DNA of 64,000 bases from Dama dama (Eukaryota; Chordata; Mammalia; Artiodactyla; Cervidae). Below are positions 21,351 through 32,197 of this stretch, one piece after another. A program made the translations under genes and the position numbers. The notes under the pieces were generated by a model that saw only the letters and a list, made by a program, of their open reading frames with translations, made no database searches and was not told the DNA's origin. Numbering within the stretch: the stretch's first letter is position 1; each line of letters opens with the position of its first letter. The stretch is from NCBI RefSeq assembly GCF_033118175.1, contig NC_083689.1, forward strand, positions 29,618,501 to 29,682,500. Direction: 5' to 3'.

Positions 21351-22309
21351 CATAGTCTTAGAACAGGGTGAAGTCCAAGGAGATAGAGAATTCAGAGAAT
21401 GCATCAATTAGTAGCCCCAAATACCCACCTGCTGGTCATCAAAATATTCCACAAGACATCCCCCAAGAAACTGGGGAATGAGTAGATCCTGCAGTTTGGG
21501 ATACCTCAGTGCCAGGAAGGGCAAAATGTGTTCCCCCAATAAAAATAAGGTTAAAACCTCAGGGAAATAGCCCTGGAAAAGACAATATCCTTTAAATTTC
21601 CTGAGGGAAATCCAACCACTGCTCACTGAATTCTAAAACATGGACTCATTAGGCCTTGCCAATACCCTTGCAACACCCAGATCCTTCCCATTCAGAAGCC
21701 TAAAAGAGAATGTTGGTTTATGAACAGTGAATGAGGCAGGCATCACTATTCACCCAACCCACATCCAAGTGCTGGTGAATTTTCAGCATTTCTCTGTTTT
21801 GAACCTCAAAGATGTGTTTTTTTTTCTGTATTCCCCTATATCCAGACTTTCAATATATCTTTTTGCCTTTGAATGGAGGGGCTCCGACACCCAGAAGGCT
21901 ACCCAGTATACCTGGACAGTGTTCCCACTGGGTTTTGGGGACAGCCCCCAGCTACTTGGAACTGAGGGAACGGAGTCTTGAGAAGAGAACTCTGCTACAA
22001 TATGTTGATGATTTACTGATAAGTAGTGAGGCCAAACAAGATTCAAATAAAAGTCCTGTTAGGGTCCTAAGTTTTCTGGCAGAAAGGGGATATAAATTCT
22101 CTCCAACCAAGGCTCAGATCTCACAGCAATGGATTCAATATTTAGGATTTGTTCTGACCTCAGGGGCATGAGCCATGACCACAGATGGAAATATAGCAAT
22201 TAGTGCAACCATCTCCAACCATAAAGAGGCAAATCCGAGTTTTTCTTGGGTTGGCTGGGCTCTCTCATATCTGGATCCCAGATTATGGCCTTATAAGCAA
22301 AACCCCTGT
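21351..22309 (+). pseudogene. reverse transcriptase remnant (palm)
   Basis: The catalytic box LQYVDDLLIS is intact, with YVDD at 22001-22012. It is followed by the connection toward the thumb (FLAERGYKFSPTKAQ, QYLGFVLT). Upstream, the fingers are broken by stops and frameshifts (21727-21981 and 21812-22171 are in different frames). After 22190 a readable stretch gives FLGLAGLSHIWIPDYGLI, the thumb motif of gammaretroviral RT. Confidence 0.88.
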
Positions 22310-22522
22310 GCATTTATGCTCAGTTGCGTTTGACTCTTTGTGACCCTATGGACTATAGCCTGCCAGGCTCCTCTATCCATGGGACTGTCCAGGCAAGACT
22401 ACTGGATTAGGTTGCCATTTCCTCCTACAGGGGATCTTCCCAACCCAGGAATCAAACCTGTGTCTCCTGTATCCCCTGCATTGGCAGATGGATTCTTTAC
22501 CACTGAACAACCTGGGAAGTCC
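22310..22522 (-). repeat. Bov-tA SINE in pol
   Basis: Antisense copy splitting the RT thumb. The flanks 'aaaacccct' (about 22299-22307) and 'aaaccctt' (about 22523-22530) look like the worn TSD, and pol resumes in register after it. Confidence 0.93.
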
Positions 22523-22794
22523 CAAACCCTTATATGAGGCTCTAAAGTGAGAAGAAAGGGAACCCCTTCAATGGAATATGGAACACCAGCAGGCCTTTGA
22601 GACTCTAAATACTGAGCTGAGTAGAGCACTGGCATTGGGGCTTTCAAATTTGGACAGCCTTTCACTCTATATGTTCACAAGAGGTCAGGAATAACACTAG
22701 GAGTCCCCCCAAATGGGATAAATTAGAGATCAGTAACTTGCTTTCCAAAACAACTGGATTTAGGGGCCCTGAGATGGCCAAGCTGCCTGTAGGC
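22523..22794 (+). pseudogene. pol remnant, RT connection
   Basis: Readable pieces include WNMEHQQAFETLNTELSRA followed by 'GLSNLDSLSLYMFTRG', the connection region of class I Pol, then 'LRWPSCL'. The text resumes past the BovB at 26738 (see that insertion). Confidence 0.8.
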
Positions 22795-22843
22795 AGGAGC
22801 AATCATCAGTTCAGTTCAGGTTAGTCCCTCAGTTGTGTCGAGG

Positions 22844-22978
22844 AGTTTCCAGTGGAGGCACCCCAGATTGGTAGCTGCCCAATATGCTACTGGAGAACAG
22901 TGGAGACATAACTCCAGAAAGAATGAAGAGACGGAGCCAAAGGAAAAACAAGACCCAGTTGTGGATGTGACTGGTGAC
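22844..22978 (+). repeat. extra copy of a BovB 5' segment
   Basis: About 130 bp (gcccaatatgctactggag, aactccagaaagaatgaag, ttgtggatgtgactggtga) closely match the segment at about 23528-23641 in the same orientation. The element therefore carries this piece twice, about 680 bp apart, with the rest of the 5'UTR between. Confidence 0.85.
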
Positions 22979-23647
22979 GTGACTGGCAAAGGCATGGGTC
23001 GGCAGTGGCCTGCTGCAGGATTGGGGGCACTGTGTGTGGCAGTGTGTGTATGGACCTTTTGAAGGAGGTCGCCATTATCTTCATTACCTCCACCATAGTT
23101 TGGCCTCAGGTTAAACAACAGGGCGGAAACATAACCCTGCCCCTCAACAGAAAACTGGGTTAAAGATTTACTGAGCATAGCCCCGCCCATCAGAACAAGA
23201 CCCAGTTTCCCCCACAATCAGTCTCTCCCATCAGGAAACCTCTATAAGCATTTTATCCTTACCCATCAGAGGGCAGACAGAATGAAAACCACAATCACAG
23301 AAAACTAATCAAACTGATCACATGGATCACAGCCTTGTCTAACTCAATGAAACTATGAGCCATGCCACGTAGGGCCACCCAAGATGAACGGGTCCTCGTG
23401 GAGATTTCTGACAAAATGTGGTCCACTGGAGAAGGGAATGGCAAACCACTTCAGTATTCTTGCCTTAAGAACCCCATGAGCAGTATGAAAACACAAAAAG
23501 ATAGGACACTGAAAGATGAACTCCCCAGGTTGGTAGGTGCCCAGTATGCTACTGGAAAACAGTGGTGAAATAACTCCAGAAAGAATGAAGAGAAGGAGCC
23601 AAAGCAAAAACAACACTCAATTGTGGATGTGACTGGTGATTGAAGTA

Positions 23648-24426
23648 AAAGGCTGTTGCTGAGCTGAGAAAGACACCGGGATTCTTGTCCTCCGGAGGAG
23701 AGGAATTCAATCTGGGACCAGTGACGAGGCTTGATTGCTCAGAGCTTTTGTGTAATAAAGTTTTATTAAAGTATAAGAGAGATAGAGAAAGCTTCTGACA
23801 TAGACATCAGAAGGGGGCAGAAAGAGTGCCTCCCTGCTAGTCTTTAGCCAGATGTTATATAGCTACTAGCAGTCTGCTAATTAGAAAAAGGAAATGTCTC
23901 AAAACTCAGAGACTGGCATCAGGCTCCTCACCCACAACATGCATTTTGAGACAACATTGGCACAAGGTGAGTTGTCCCTGGCCATAAAATGATTGACATA
24001 AATCTTGAAGAAAGGCAGGTTTCCAAGCAAATACAGGCTCATTAACATAGCTTAAGAGAACATTTGCATAAGTAAAACATACTGGTTTGTTAAGTGGATT
24101 CTGAGTCTTAGGTGGAACCCACTTGAAGACAGACCTAAGGTAAATACATAGTTCATTAACACTTAAGACAAACATTTCCATAAGAAAAATACATTGGTTA
24201 GCTCAAGGTTTGAGAAAAGTTAAGTTCAGGAGGAACTAGGTGCCATCATGGCAACACAGAGTTTTAAAAGAAACCTCTTTTAAAATTTGTATAGAGAAGG
24301 GAAAAAAATCTAACACTTGTAGTTTCTTTCCTCCTGCTGCTTAAGAGACAGAGAAAAAATGTCTGATATTTGCAGTCTATTTCCTCCATTTGGAGACCCC
24401 TGTCCTTCCTGCCTGTTACCCTCTCA
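23648..24426 (-). mobile_element. solo LTR in BovB, minus strand
   Basis: An LTR of about 780 bp bounded by gaagta at 23642-23647 and 24427-24432. Read on the minus strand it starts tgagagggtaacaggcagg and has an AATAAA signal at about 23754-23760 (shown as tttatt on plus). Its 3' third resembles the LTR at 9492 (gtctatgtcagaagc, ttaataaaact). The 6-bp TSD and that similarity point to a class II (ERVK-type) bovine LTR of the same family group. The internal region is absent. Confidence 0.82.
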
Positions 24427-24685
24427 GAAGTAAAGTCTGATGCTGTAAGGAACAATATTGCATAGGAACCTGGAATGTTAGGTCTATGAATCAAGGTAAA
24501 TTGGAAGTGGTCAAACAGGAGATGGCAAGAGTGAATATAGACATTTTAGGAGTCAGTGAACTAAAATGGATTGGAATGGGTGAATTTAATTTAAATGACC
24601 ATTATATCTACTACTGTGGGCAAGAATTCCTTAGAAGAAATGGAGTAGCCTTCATAGTCAACAAGAGTCCGAAATGCAGTACTTG

Positions 24686-25060
24686 TGTTAAGTAGTTAGA
24701 TTAGGAAAAAGGAGTCCAAAATGGCTGTGGCTAAAAGACAAAGGGAAAAGCCCAAGAAAATAGAACAAAGGAAGGTCCAAGGACTGGAGTGAGAACCTCA
24801 GGTAAAACAAACAGCCCTCCTGGCTAGCCCAATTTAGGACAGGCTCAGGTGGAGGAGAAAAGATATATAAAAAGAGGAGCCAAAATTGGGCCTGAGGACG
24901 TCTCTTCTCTTTGTGCCTTTTGGGTCAGCCCATCCTCATGCCTCAAGGTTGTATTTTCCTTTGCTTACCAATAAAACTGAGCTAGAACCCTGGTCCATCT
25001 GATGCTTCAAATTTTTGCTGTGGCGAGACAGAACCAAGGAAATTACACACTTCCCCACCA
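24686..25060 (+). mobile_element. second solo LTR in BovB
   Basis: 375 bp starting tgttaagtag and ending ccccacca, bounded by cttg (24682-24685) and the slightly changed ctta (25061-25064). It has a TATA box (gatatataaaaagagg, about 24863-24878) and AATAAA near 24970. The 4-bp TSD fits a class I LTR. Removing it rejoins the BovB endonuclease reading. The family is not recognised. Confidence 0.82.
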
Positions 25061-25199
25061 CTTAGGTGCAATCTCAAAAACGACAGAATGATCTCTGTTC
25101 ATTTCTAAGGCAAACCATTCAATATCACAATAATCCAAGTCTATGCCCCAACCAGTAATGATAAAGAAGCTGAAATTGAACGGTTATATGAAGCCCTAC

Positions 25200-26194
25200 C
25201 CGACCACCTGACCTGCTTCTTGAGAAATCTGTATGCAGGTCAGGAAGCAACAGTTAGAACTGGACATGGAACAACAGACTGGTTTCTAATTGGGAAAGGA
25301 GTATGTCAAGGCTGTATATTGTCACCTTGTTTATTTAACTTATTATGCAGAGTACATCGTGAGATGTACTAGATGAAGCACAAGATGGAATCAAGATTGC
25401 CGGGAGAAATATCAATAACTTCAGAAATGCAGATAACACCACCCTTATGGGAGAAAGTGAAAAAGAACTAAAGAGCCTCTTGATGAAAGTGAAAGAGAGT
25501 GAAAAATTTGGCTTAAAACTCAACATTCAGAAAACTAAGATGATCGCATTTGGTCCCATCCCTTCATTGAAAATAGATGGGGAAACAATGGAAATAGTAA
25601 CAGACTATTTTTGGGGGCTCCAAAATCACTACAGATGGTGACTGCAGCCATGAAATTAAAAGACGCTTGCTCCTCAGAAGAAAAGTTATGACCAACCTAG
25701 ACAGCACATTAAAAAGCAGAGACATTACTTTGCCAACAAAGGCCTATCAAGTCAAAGCTATGGTTTTTCTAGTAGTCATGTATAGATGTGAGAGTTGGAC
25801 TAAAAAGAAAGCTGAGTGCTGAAGAATTGATGCTTTTGAACTGTGGTGTTGGAGAAGACTCTTGAGAGTCCCTTGGACTGCAAGATCCAACCATTCCATC
25901 CTAAAGGAAGTCAGTCCTGAATATTTGTTGGAAGGACTGACGCTGAAGCTGGAACTCTAATACTTTGGCCTCCTGATGTGAAGAACTGACTCACTGGAAA
26001 AGACCCTCATGCTGGGAAAGATTGAAGGTGGGAGAAGGGGACGACAGAGGATGAGATGGTTGGATGGCATCACTGACTCAATGAATATGAGTTTGAGTAA
26101 ACTCCGGGAGTTAGTGATGGACAGAGAGGCCTAGCGTGCTGCAGTCCATGGGGTTGCAAAGAATCGGTCATGACTGAGCGACTGAACTGAACTG
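25200..26194 (+). mobile_element. BovB nested inside BovB
   Basis: A 5'-truncated BovB (RT core to 3' end, gactgaactgaactg) inserted into the endonuclease part of the older BovB. The TSD is atgaagccctac (25188-25199) and atgaagacctac (26195-26206). It retains GKGVCQGCILSP and much of the C-terminal part but lacks an open frame: YADD reads as NADN-like near 25430. Confidence 0.93.
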
Positions 26195-26737
26195 ATGAAG
26201 ACCTACAAGACCTTGTAGAAGTAACACCCAAAAAAGATGTCCTTTTCATTATACGGGACTAGAATGCAAAAGTAGGAAATCAAGAGATACCTGGAGTAAC
26301 AAGCAAATTTGGCCTTGGAATACAAAATAAAGCAGGGCAAAGACTAGTAGAGTTTTGCCAAGAGAACAAAATGGTCATAGCAAACACCCTCTTCCAACAA
26401 CACAAGAGAAGACTCTACACATGGACATCACCAGATGGTCAATACCAAAATCAGATTGATGATATTCTTTGCAGCCAAAGATGGAGAAGCTCTATACAGT
26501 CAGCAAAAACAACACCAGGAGCTGACTATGGCTGAGATCATGAACTCCTTATTGCCAAATTCAGACTTAAATTGAAGAAAGTAGGGAAAACCACTAGACC
26601 ATTTAGGTATGACCTAAATCAAATCCCTTATGATTATACAGTGAAAGTGACAAATAGAATCAAGGGATTAGATCTGATAGACAGAGTGCCTGATGAACTA
26701 TGGGTGGAGGTTCATAACTTTGTATAGGAGCAACCAT

Positions 26738-27480
26738 AGCCCCATTGGTTAATGAGGCTTCCAAGCTCACTCTGGGACAACACTTAGATGGGTTAACTCT
26801 TCAGTGGTACAATCTGTGCTGAAGTCAAAGGACATCATTGGCTGGCTGAAGAAATGTTCACAAGATATCGGGTCCTCTTAATGGACACCCCCAAATGACC
26901 TTGAAGCTGTACCAACTCAACTCTGCTTCCAGCGGTTGAGAGTGGACACAGCACAACAGTATATAGACACCACAGAACAAACTTATTCCAGCTGATCTGA
27001 TCTTCTAGATGAACTTCTTGACAGTCCTGAGGTTGAGTGATTTATTTATGGGACCAGTTTTATAGAAATGGTAACCCAAAGGGCGGGGTATGTGTGCCTT
27101 AGTTAGTCTAGATGAAGTCACAGAAGCCTGGGCCGTGCCACCCCAGACATCAAAGACCAAACTAATTGCATTAATGAGAGCTTTGCAAGTAGGGAGGGAT
27201 AAGAAATTAAATATTTTTACTGACTCTAAGTGTGTGTTCCATATGCTACATGCTCATACTGCCATTTGCAAAGAAGGAGGCATGTTGGCTGCAAGAAATT
27301 CCCCCATAAAACACAAAGATGTGATTCTTGCTCTTTTAGAAGGAGAGCAGCTCCTAGGCAGCAGCTATCCACTGGAGGGGCCATCAGAGGGATGGAGGTT
27401 CTGTGAGCCAAGGAAATAGCAAAACGGATTAGATTACAAAACAGGCAGCTCCTCGGCAGGAACCTGAACAAGTTATGGTT
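26738..27480 (+). pseudogene. RNase H remnant
   Basis: Pol resumes here after the BovB (APLVNEASKLTLG, about 26740-26780). The RNase H core is readable at 27030-27400: GTSFIEMV, then an open frame from 27090 with ELIAL-like LIALMRALQVG and FTDSKC. The first catalytic Asp of the usual TDG box is read as Tyr, and there are stops, so it is inactive. Confidence 0.87.
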
Positions 27481-28600
27481 CTAGTGGTTGGTTCCCCCAG
27501 CCTCCCCAGTACTCCCCACAGGAACAAGAACGTGCTGAGAAATGGGGCTATGAGAAGGGATGCACAGGCTGATATAAAAAGGAAGGGAAGTTTCTAATTC
27601 CTGAGCCCCAACAATGGAAACTAAGAGCTTACATGATACCACCCATTATGGGAGGGATGCACTATGGGACTCAGTGCAAAAGGCTTTTTTCAGGGAAGGG
27701 TCTTAAAAGAACAATAAAATAAGTGACACTTGCCTGTGATTTATGAGCCCATAATAATTCACAAGCCCATTCAGTACCGAGGGACATATCTTGAGGAAAA
27801 CTGGCAGTTAGATTTCACCCAAATGCCCTCATGATCAGGGTATAAATACCTTCTGGTGTTTATTGATACTTTCACAGAATGGGTTGTAGCCTTCTACATC
27901 CAATCTGAAAAGGCCATGGAAGTCGGTTAAGTCCCTTTTAAAGAAAATAACTGCTCAGTTTGGACTTCCAAAGTCCCTCCAGAGTGATAACAGGTCCTTT
28001 TTTATAGCCAAAAATCACACAGGGGCTCACAGTGACCCTAGGGATAGACTACAAGCTAAATACCTCTTGCCATCCTCCCCCTCCCTGCACCATGACAGGT
28101 AGAAAAAATACACCATACTTTAAAAAAAAACCTTAGCAAAGCTCTGCCAAGAAACTGTTGATCCCGGGACCAACTTGTTTTCTATTGCGCTCCTAAGGGT
28201 GCATGTAGCCCCAAGGAATGGTCTGAGGCTCAGCGCATTTAAAATGACCACTGAGAGGCCTTTGTTACTACTGACATTGTACTAGAGAAGGAAGTGAACC
28301 AGACCCTGAAGTTTATTATTAATCTAGGACAAGTTCAGAAGGCAATCTAGGACTATGCCCACAAATCACTGCCAGCTCCCATTAAAAATATAAAGGAAGG
28401 AAGAGTTCACAAATAAACCCCGGGGACCAAGTTCTTCTTAAAACCTGGAGAGAGGCTCCCCTGAAGACCAACTACTGCCAGGATGGAAGAGCCCTTATAA
28501 AGTAACTTTGGCCACACTCACTGCTGTCAAACTGCAAGGATATCTAGCTGGGTACATTTGTCCAGACTAAAGCTTTTACCTCCAGAAACCCCGCAGGTCA
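27481..28600 (+). pseudogene. integrase remnant
   Basis: The catalytic core shows NWQLDFTQMPS (first Asp at 27811-27813), a stop, then YLLVFIDTFTEWV. The second Asp is in LQSDN (27986-27988). The third catalytic residue (Glu) is not recognisable in the broken text after 28030. The C-terminal SH3-like part is visible near 28490-28560 (VKLQGY-like text). Several stops and shifts. Confidence 0.87.
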
Positions 28601-28923
28601 CAACAGAGGAAAAAAATACATCTGTGAGCCAGTGGAAAACCTGAGATACCTATCCAAAAGACAGGCCCCATCAAAAGGCAGTTTGTGTGATACCTAATAC
28701 TACCTGCTGCCCCTGGATCAATGCGACAGGACAGGCAGGAGTTAATATTAAGGAAATAAATGCCTGCACAGAGTGGCTTCACAATTTTGGCAGAGGCGAT
28801 ATTGCCTCCACTGGTGGACCAAGACTTAAAGAAGCCTTCCCAAAGTTAATCTGGTTCCTTCCCTTTCTAGGCTCTTTAATGGGTACTATTGTTCTTCCCT
28901 TGATTGTTTCAACTTCTGGTTAG
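28601..28923 (+). pseudogene. env remnant: transmembrane subunit only
   Basis: The TM signature CX6CC is intact at 28684-28710 (C V I P N T T C C), followed by the C-helix region (VNIKEINACTEWLHNFG) and a hydrophobic membrane span (WFLPFLGSLMGTIVLPLIV) before a stop near 28921. The SU subunit, fusion peptide and N-terminal heptad are missing: integrase C-terminal text runs into TM within about 100 bp. That implies a deletion of most of env, so no envelope could be made. Confidence 0.88.
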
Positions 28924-29167
28924 GTTTGTGTCTTCTAGGCTCTAACAGTTTGAAGTAAGGCTCACTCACGATGGCTCAAGGAATTCGACCCATTTCAGAA
29001 GTGGCCCAGGTCCCTACAGTTCTTTGGAACAATCAGCAGGGAACTTCTATACCTCTAGGGTAGGTTAGGATCTGCAGCCTCCGTCCAACAGAAAGAAGTT
29101 TCAGAAGAAGAGACCTTCAGCCCCTTACCCTTTAAGAATAATGGTGTAGCATCTCTCAGTGGGGAAT
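28924..29167 (+). other. env tail and 3' untranslated part
   Basis: Short sequence between the TM stop and the LTR. A purine-rich stretch (cagtggggaatgag, about 29155-29170) is a candidate polypurine tract. Confidence 0.45.
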
Positions 29168-30602
29168 GAGACAGGCTGAAACCTGGGGCCCTCTGCTGCA
29201 GTGCTGCAATGCTTGCACCTGGACAAACATCTCCATGAACAACAAAATACAAAGAAACTATAAGGGACTAAAATAACTGTGTGCCTGAAAAGTCGGGGGA
29301 AATTATGGACAAGATTTAAAAAAAAGACCAAAAAACCTAACTGCTACTTCTTTTTTTTTTTCCATTTATTTTTATTAGTTGGAGGCTAATTACTTTACAA
29401 TATTGTAGTGGTTTTTGCTGTACATTGACATGAATTAGCCATGGATTTACATCAGTTCCCCTTCCCGATCCCCCCTCCTGCCTCCCTCCACATCTGATCC
29501 CTCTGGGTCTTCCCAGTGCACCAGCCCTGAGCACTTGTCTCATGCATCCCAACCTGGGCTGGTGATCTGTTTCACCATAGATAGTATACCTGTTTCAATG
29601 CTATTCTCTCAGAACATCCCACCCTCGCCTTCTCCCACAGAGTCCCAAAGTCTGTTCTGTATTTCTGTGCCTCTTTTTCTGTTTTGCATATAGGGTTATC
29701 ATTACCATCTTTCTAAATTCCATATATATGTGTTAGTATGCTGTAATGTTCTTTATCTTTCTGGCTTACTTCATTCTGTATAATGGGCTCCAGTTTCATC
29801 CATCTCATTAGAACTGATTCAAATGAATTCTTTTTAATGGCTGAGTAATATTCCATGGTGTATATGTACCATAGCTTCTTATCCATTCGTCTGCTGATGG
29901 GCATCTAGGTTGTTTCCATGTCCTGGCTATTATAAACAGTGCTGCGATGATCATTGGGGTGCATGTGTCTCTTTCAGATCTGGTTTCCTCGGTGTGTATG
30001 CCCAGAAGTGGGATTGCTGGGTCATATGGCAGTTCTATTTCCAGTTTTTTAAGAAATCTCCACACTGTTTTCCATAGTGGCTGTACTAGTTTGCATTCCC
30101 ACCAAGAGTGTAACAGGGTTCCTTTTCTCCACACCTTCTCCAGCATTTATTGCTTGTAGACTTTTGGATAGCAGCCATCCTGACTGGCGTGTAATGGTAC
30201 CTCGTTGTGGTTTTGATTTGCATTTCTCTGATAATGAGTGATGTTGAGCATCTTTTCATGTGTTTGCTAACTGCTACTTCTGAAGAGCCAGGAAGAAAAG
30301 TCAGGCCAGGAGCAAAGCAGGGTACTAGGCATGCCCCTGCACACACCACCACAAAGGGGTGGGCAAGTCACCTAACGCACCCCTCTGACCCAACACCTGA
30401 AAACACTCCAACCTTCATTCCATATAAGGAACCAGCTTACCACCCCCTCAGTGAGTGAGAGAGCAAGGGAACCTGTTACTTATTTTTAACCCCTGCCTCC
30501 CAACTGCTGTAGGTACTCCAATAAAACCTTGCCAGAAAGTCTCCTCTGGCCTCTGATCAATTTCTATAAATTAAGAAGGCCAAGAACCCTGGTCAGTAAC
30601 AC
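29168..30602 (+). mobile_element. 3' LTR of the provirus, split by an L1
   Basis: Begins about tgagacaggctgaaacc and ends gtaaca. TATA-like tataa at 30423-30427 and AATAAA at 30520-30525. Without the L1 it is about 505 bp, longer at its left end than the surviving 5' LTR. It is followed directly by a CA-repeat (30603-30640). Confidence 0.88.
29351..30266 (-). mobile_element. L1 in the 3' LTR, 14-bp TSD
   Basis: Antisense 5'-truncated bovine L1: a poly(T) (29351-29361), 3'UTR (ttggaggctaattactttac), and the end of ORF2. It is flanked by ctaactgctacttc at 29337-29350 and 30267-30280. Minus-strand frames at 29713-29904 and 29808-30146 carry the ORF2 C-terminus (PLLGIHTEE, DEWIRSYGTYT) with one frameshift between them. 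Divergence looks low. Confidence 0.95.
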
Positions 30603-30641
30603 ATGCATGCATGCACACACACACACACATGCATATACACC
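30600..30641. repeat. (CATG)n/(CA)n simple repeat
   Basis: acatgcatgcatgcacacac and following CA units, at the right edge of the provirus. Confidence 0.8.
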
Positions 30642-30659
30642 GTGGAGCTATTTCCACAT

Positions 30660-32197
30660 CATTCATTTCTGCTACTTAATTGATAAAGAGCTACATATAT
30701 TGATACTTCCATTGAATGGATTAGATTGCCAATAATTTCTTTAATTTGTGCCAATTCCCTAAACATTTAGTTCATTTCAATCTTCTGCTAATACCAGCAA
30801 TGCTATATTGATTCTACTTGGATACATGCCATTTTACACATCACAAGCATATCCGTAGAATAAATTCCCGAAAGTACAGTTCCTTAATCAAAGGATATGT
30901 CTTTGGAATTTTGATAAATATTGTCAAATTGCTTTTCATTGGGGATGTTTTGATTTATACCCTCATCAGTAAGGTATGAGGCCTGCTTCTCTACTTCTTC
31001 TCCAACTAAGGTTTGTTATCAAATATTTGAATCTTTGCTGATTTACAGGTGGAAAAAATATTCCTTTGCATTTATCTTATGAAGAGTGGAATTAAGCATT
31101 TCTGTATTTCTTTTGATGTGATCTCTGGTTTACATTATATTACTGACTTTATAATTAGTTGATAGGCAGACTTCATATGGTAAAGAAATTAGGCATTTAT
31201 ATATAATACATATTGCAAATATTTTGTCTTCTTTGTAATTTGGGTTTTGACTTTGTGTATGTGTGTTTAGCCATGCAGAAATTTATCTTTTATCTTTTTT
31301 TGTCTTTCTAGTATCAAATTACTAGATCTTTATGATCAGTTATTCTATACTACAACAAAACTCAGATGATATTTTAATTGAGATCCTATCAAGTAGATTG
31401 CATTAAAGACAACTGACATCTTTATAATGCTATCTTCTTGTCAAAATCACTTTTTTATGTGCCCTGATAGAGTATTTAATTTTTTTTAAAAAATTAGAAC
31501 TTAAATATTTCTTCATAAGTTTTTCTTAAATATTTTATATTTTTCCTGCCATTGTCAATAGGGTCTTTTCTTCTATTGCATTTTCTAATGGATTATTGCT
31601 TTTACATAGGAAGGCTATGTATTTCATCATTTTAATTTTTTCACCAGTTGTCTTACTGAATTGACTTGGATCCAATAGCTAATGAATTCATTTGCTTTTG
31701 TTAATCAATTACTAATAATATTTATACTTCTTATTCATATCATTTTTTTCATTTTTATTCATATCAATTCATATCATAATTTTTTTAGTTGACTAAGATT
31801 CTGTGTCCTAAAACATATCCAGTTAGCTCCAATTTTTAATGAATATGTAAAGAGAATATGAAGTAATGGAACTTAATTCCAAGGAAAACACTTTTACCTA
31901 CCTATTGCTAATATTATCTATATATTCCATTGAAAATTATTTATTAATTTGCTATGTTATGAACTGAGATATTGGAATTAAAATCTCCTGTACTTAAAGT
32001 GTCCATAATCAACACATAGTTGGGTCTTGCTTTTTACCCACTCTGATATAATTTTCTATTAATTGGCTTTTTTTATATTTTTTTTGTCTGCCACCCTTTT
32101 TTCTGGCTTCTGTGATTTCAATCAACCATTTTATATGATTCTATTTTTTCTCTTTTCTCAATATATAAACAACGACTTAATTATTTGGTAATGGCTA
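30660..32197 (-). mobile_element. old L1M, antisense, left part
   Basis: In reverse this follows the 3'UTR to ORF2 of an old mammalian L1 (attgtcaaattgcttttc, gccatgcagaaatttatc, gttgggtcttgcttttt). It is AT-rich and heavily diverged. The BovB at 32198 interrupts it. Confidence 0.65.

Larger units (their letters stand above)
22807..26725. mobile_element. twin-primed (internally inverted) BovB inside pol
   Basis: The insertion is bounded by a 12-bp TSD, aggagcaatcat (22795-22806) and aggagcaaccat (26726-26737). Its left 35 bp (22807-22842) are the BovB 3' terminus on the minus strand. The rest (22843-26725) is the BovB 5'UTR and endonuclease region on the plus strand. A 3' end on one side and the inverted 5' part on the other is the hallmark of twin priming. 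The plus-oriented part includes a 5'UTR, the endonuclease start (open 24486-24695, with the E-L-K-W motif) and most of the endonuclease domain. Two LTRs and another BovB later inserted into it. Confidence 0.9.
15449..30602 (+). mobile_element. degenerate class I (gammaretrovirus-like) endogenous provirus
   Basis: Two related LTRs (15449-15860 and 29168-30602) enclose gag, pro, pol and env remnants in the right order and all in sense. Pol motifs and the CX6CC signature in Env TM place it in ERV class I. All genes carry stops and frameshifts. Later insertions account for about 5.7 kb: four Bov-tA SINEs, a twin-primed BovB with nested elements, and an L1. Env SU appears deleted. The LTRs differ visibly (well over one difference per ten bases by eye), so the integration is old. 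It is non-functional as a virus; its LTR could still act as a promoter. Confidence 0.9.
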
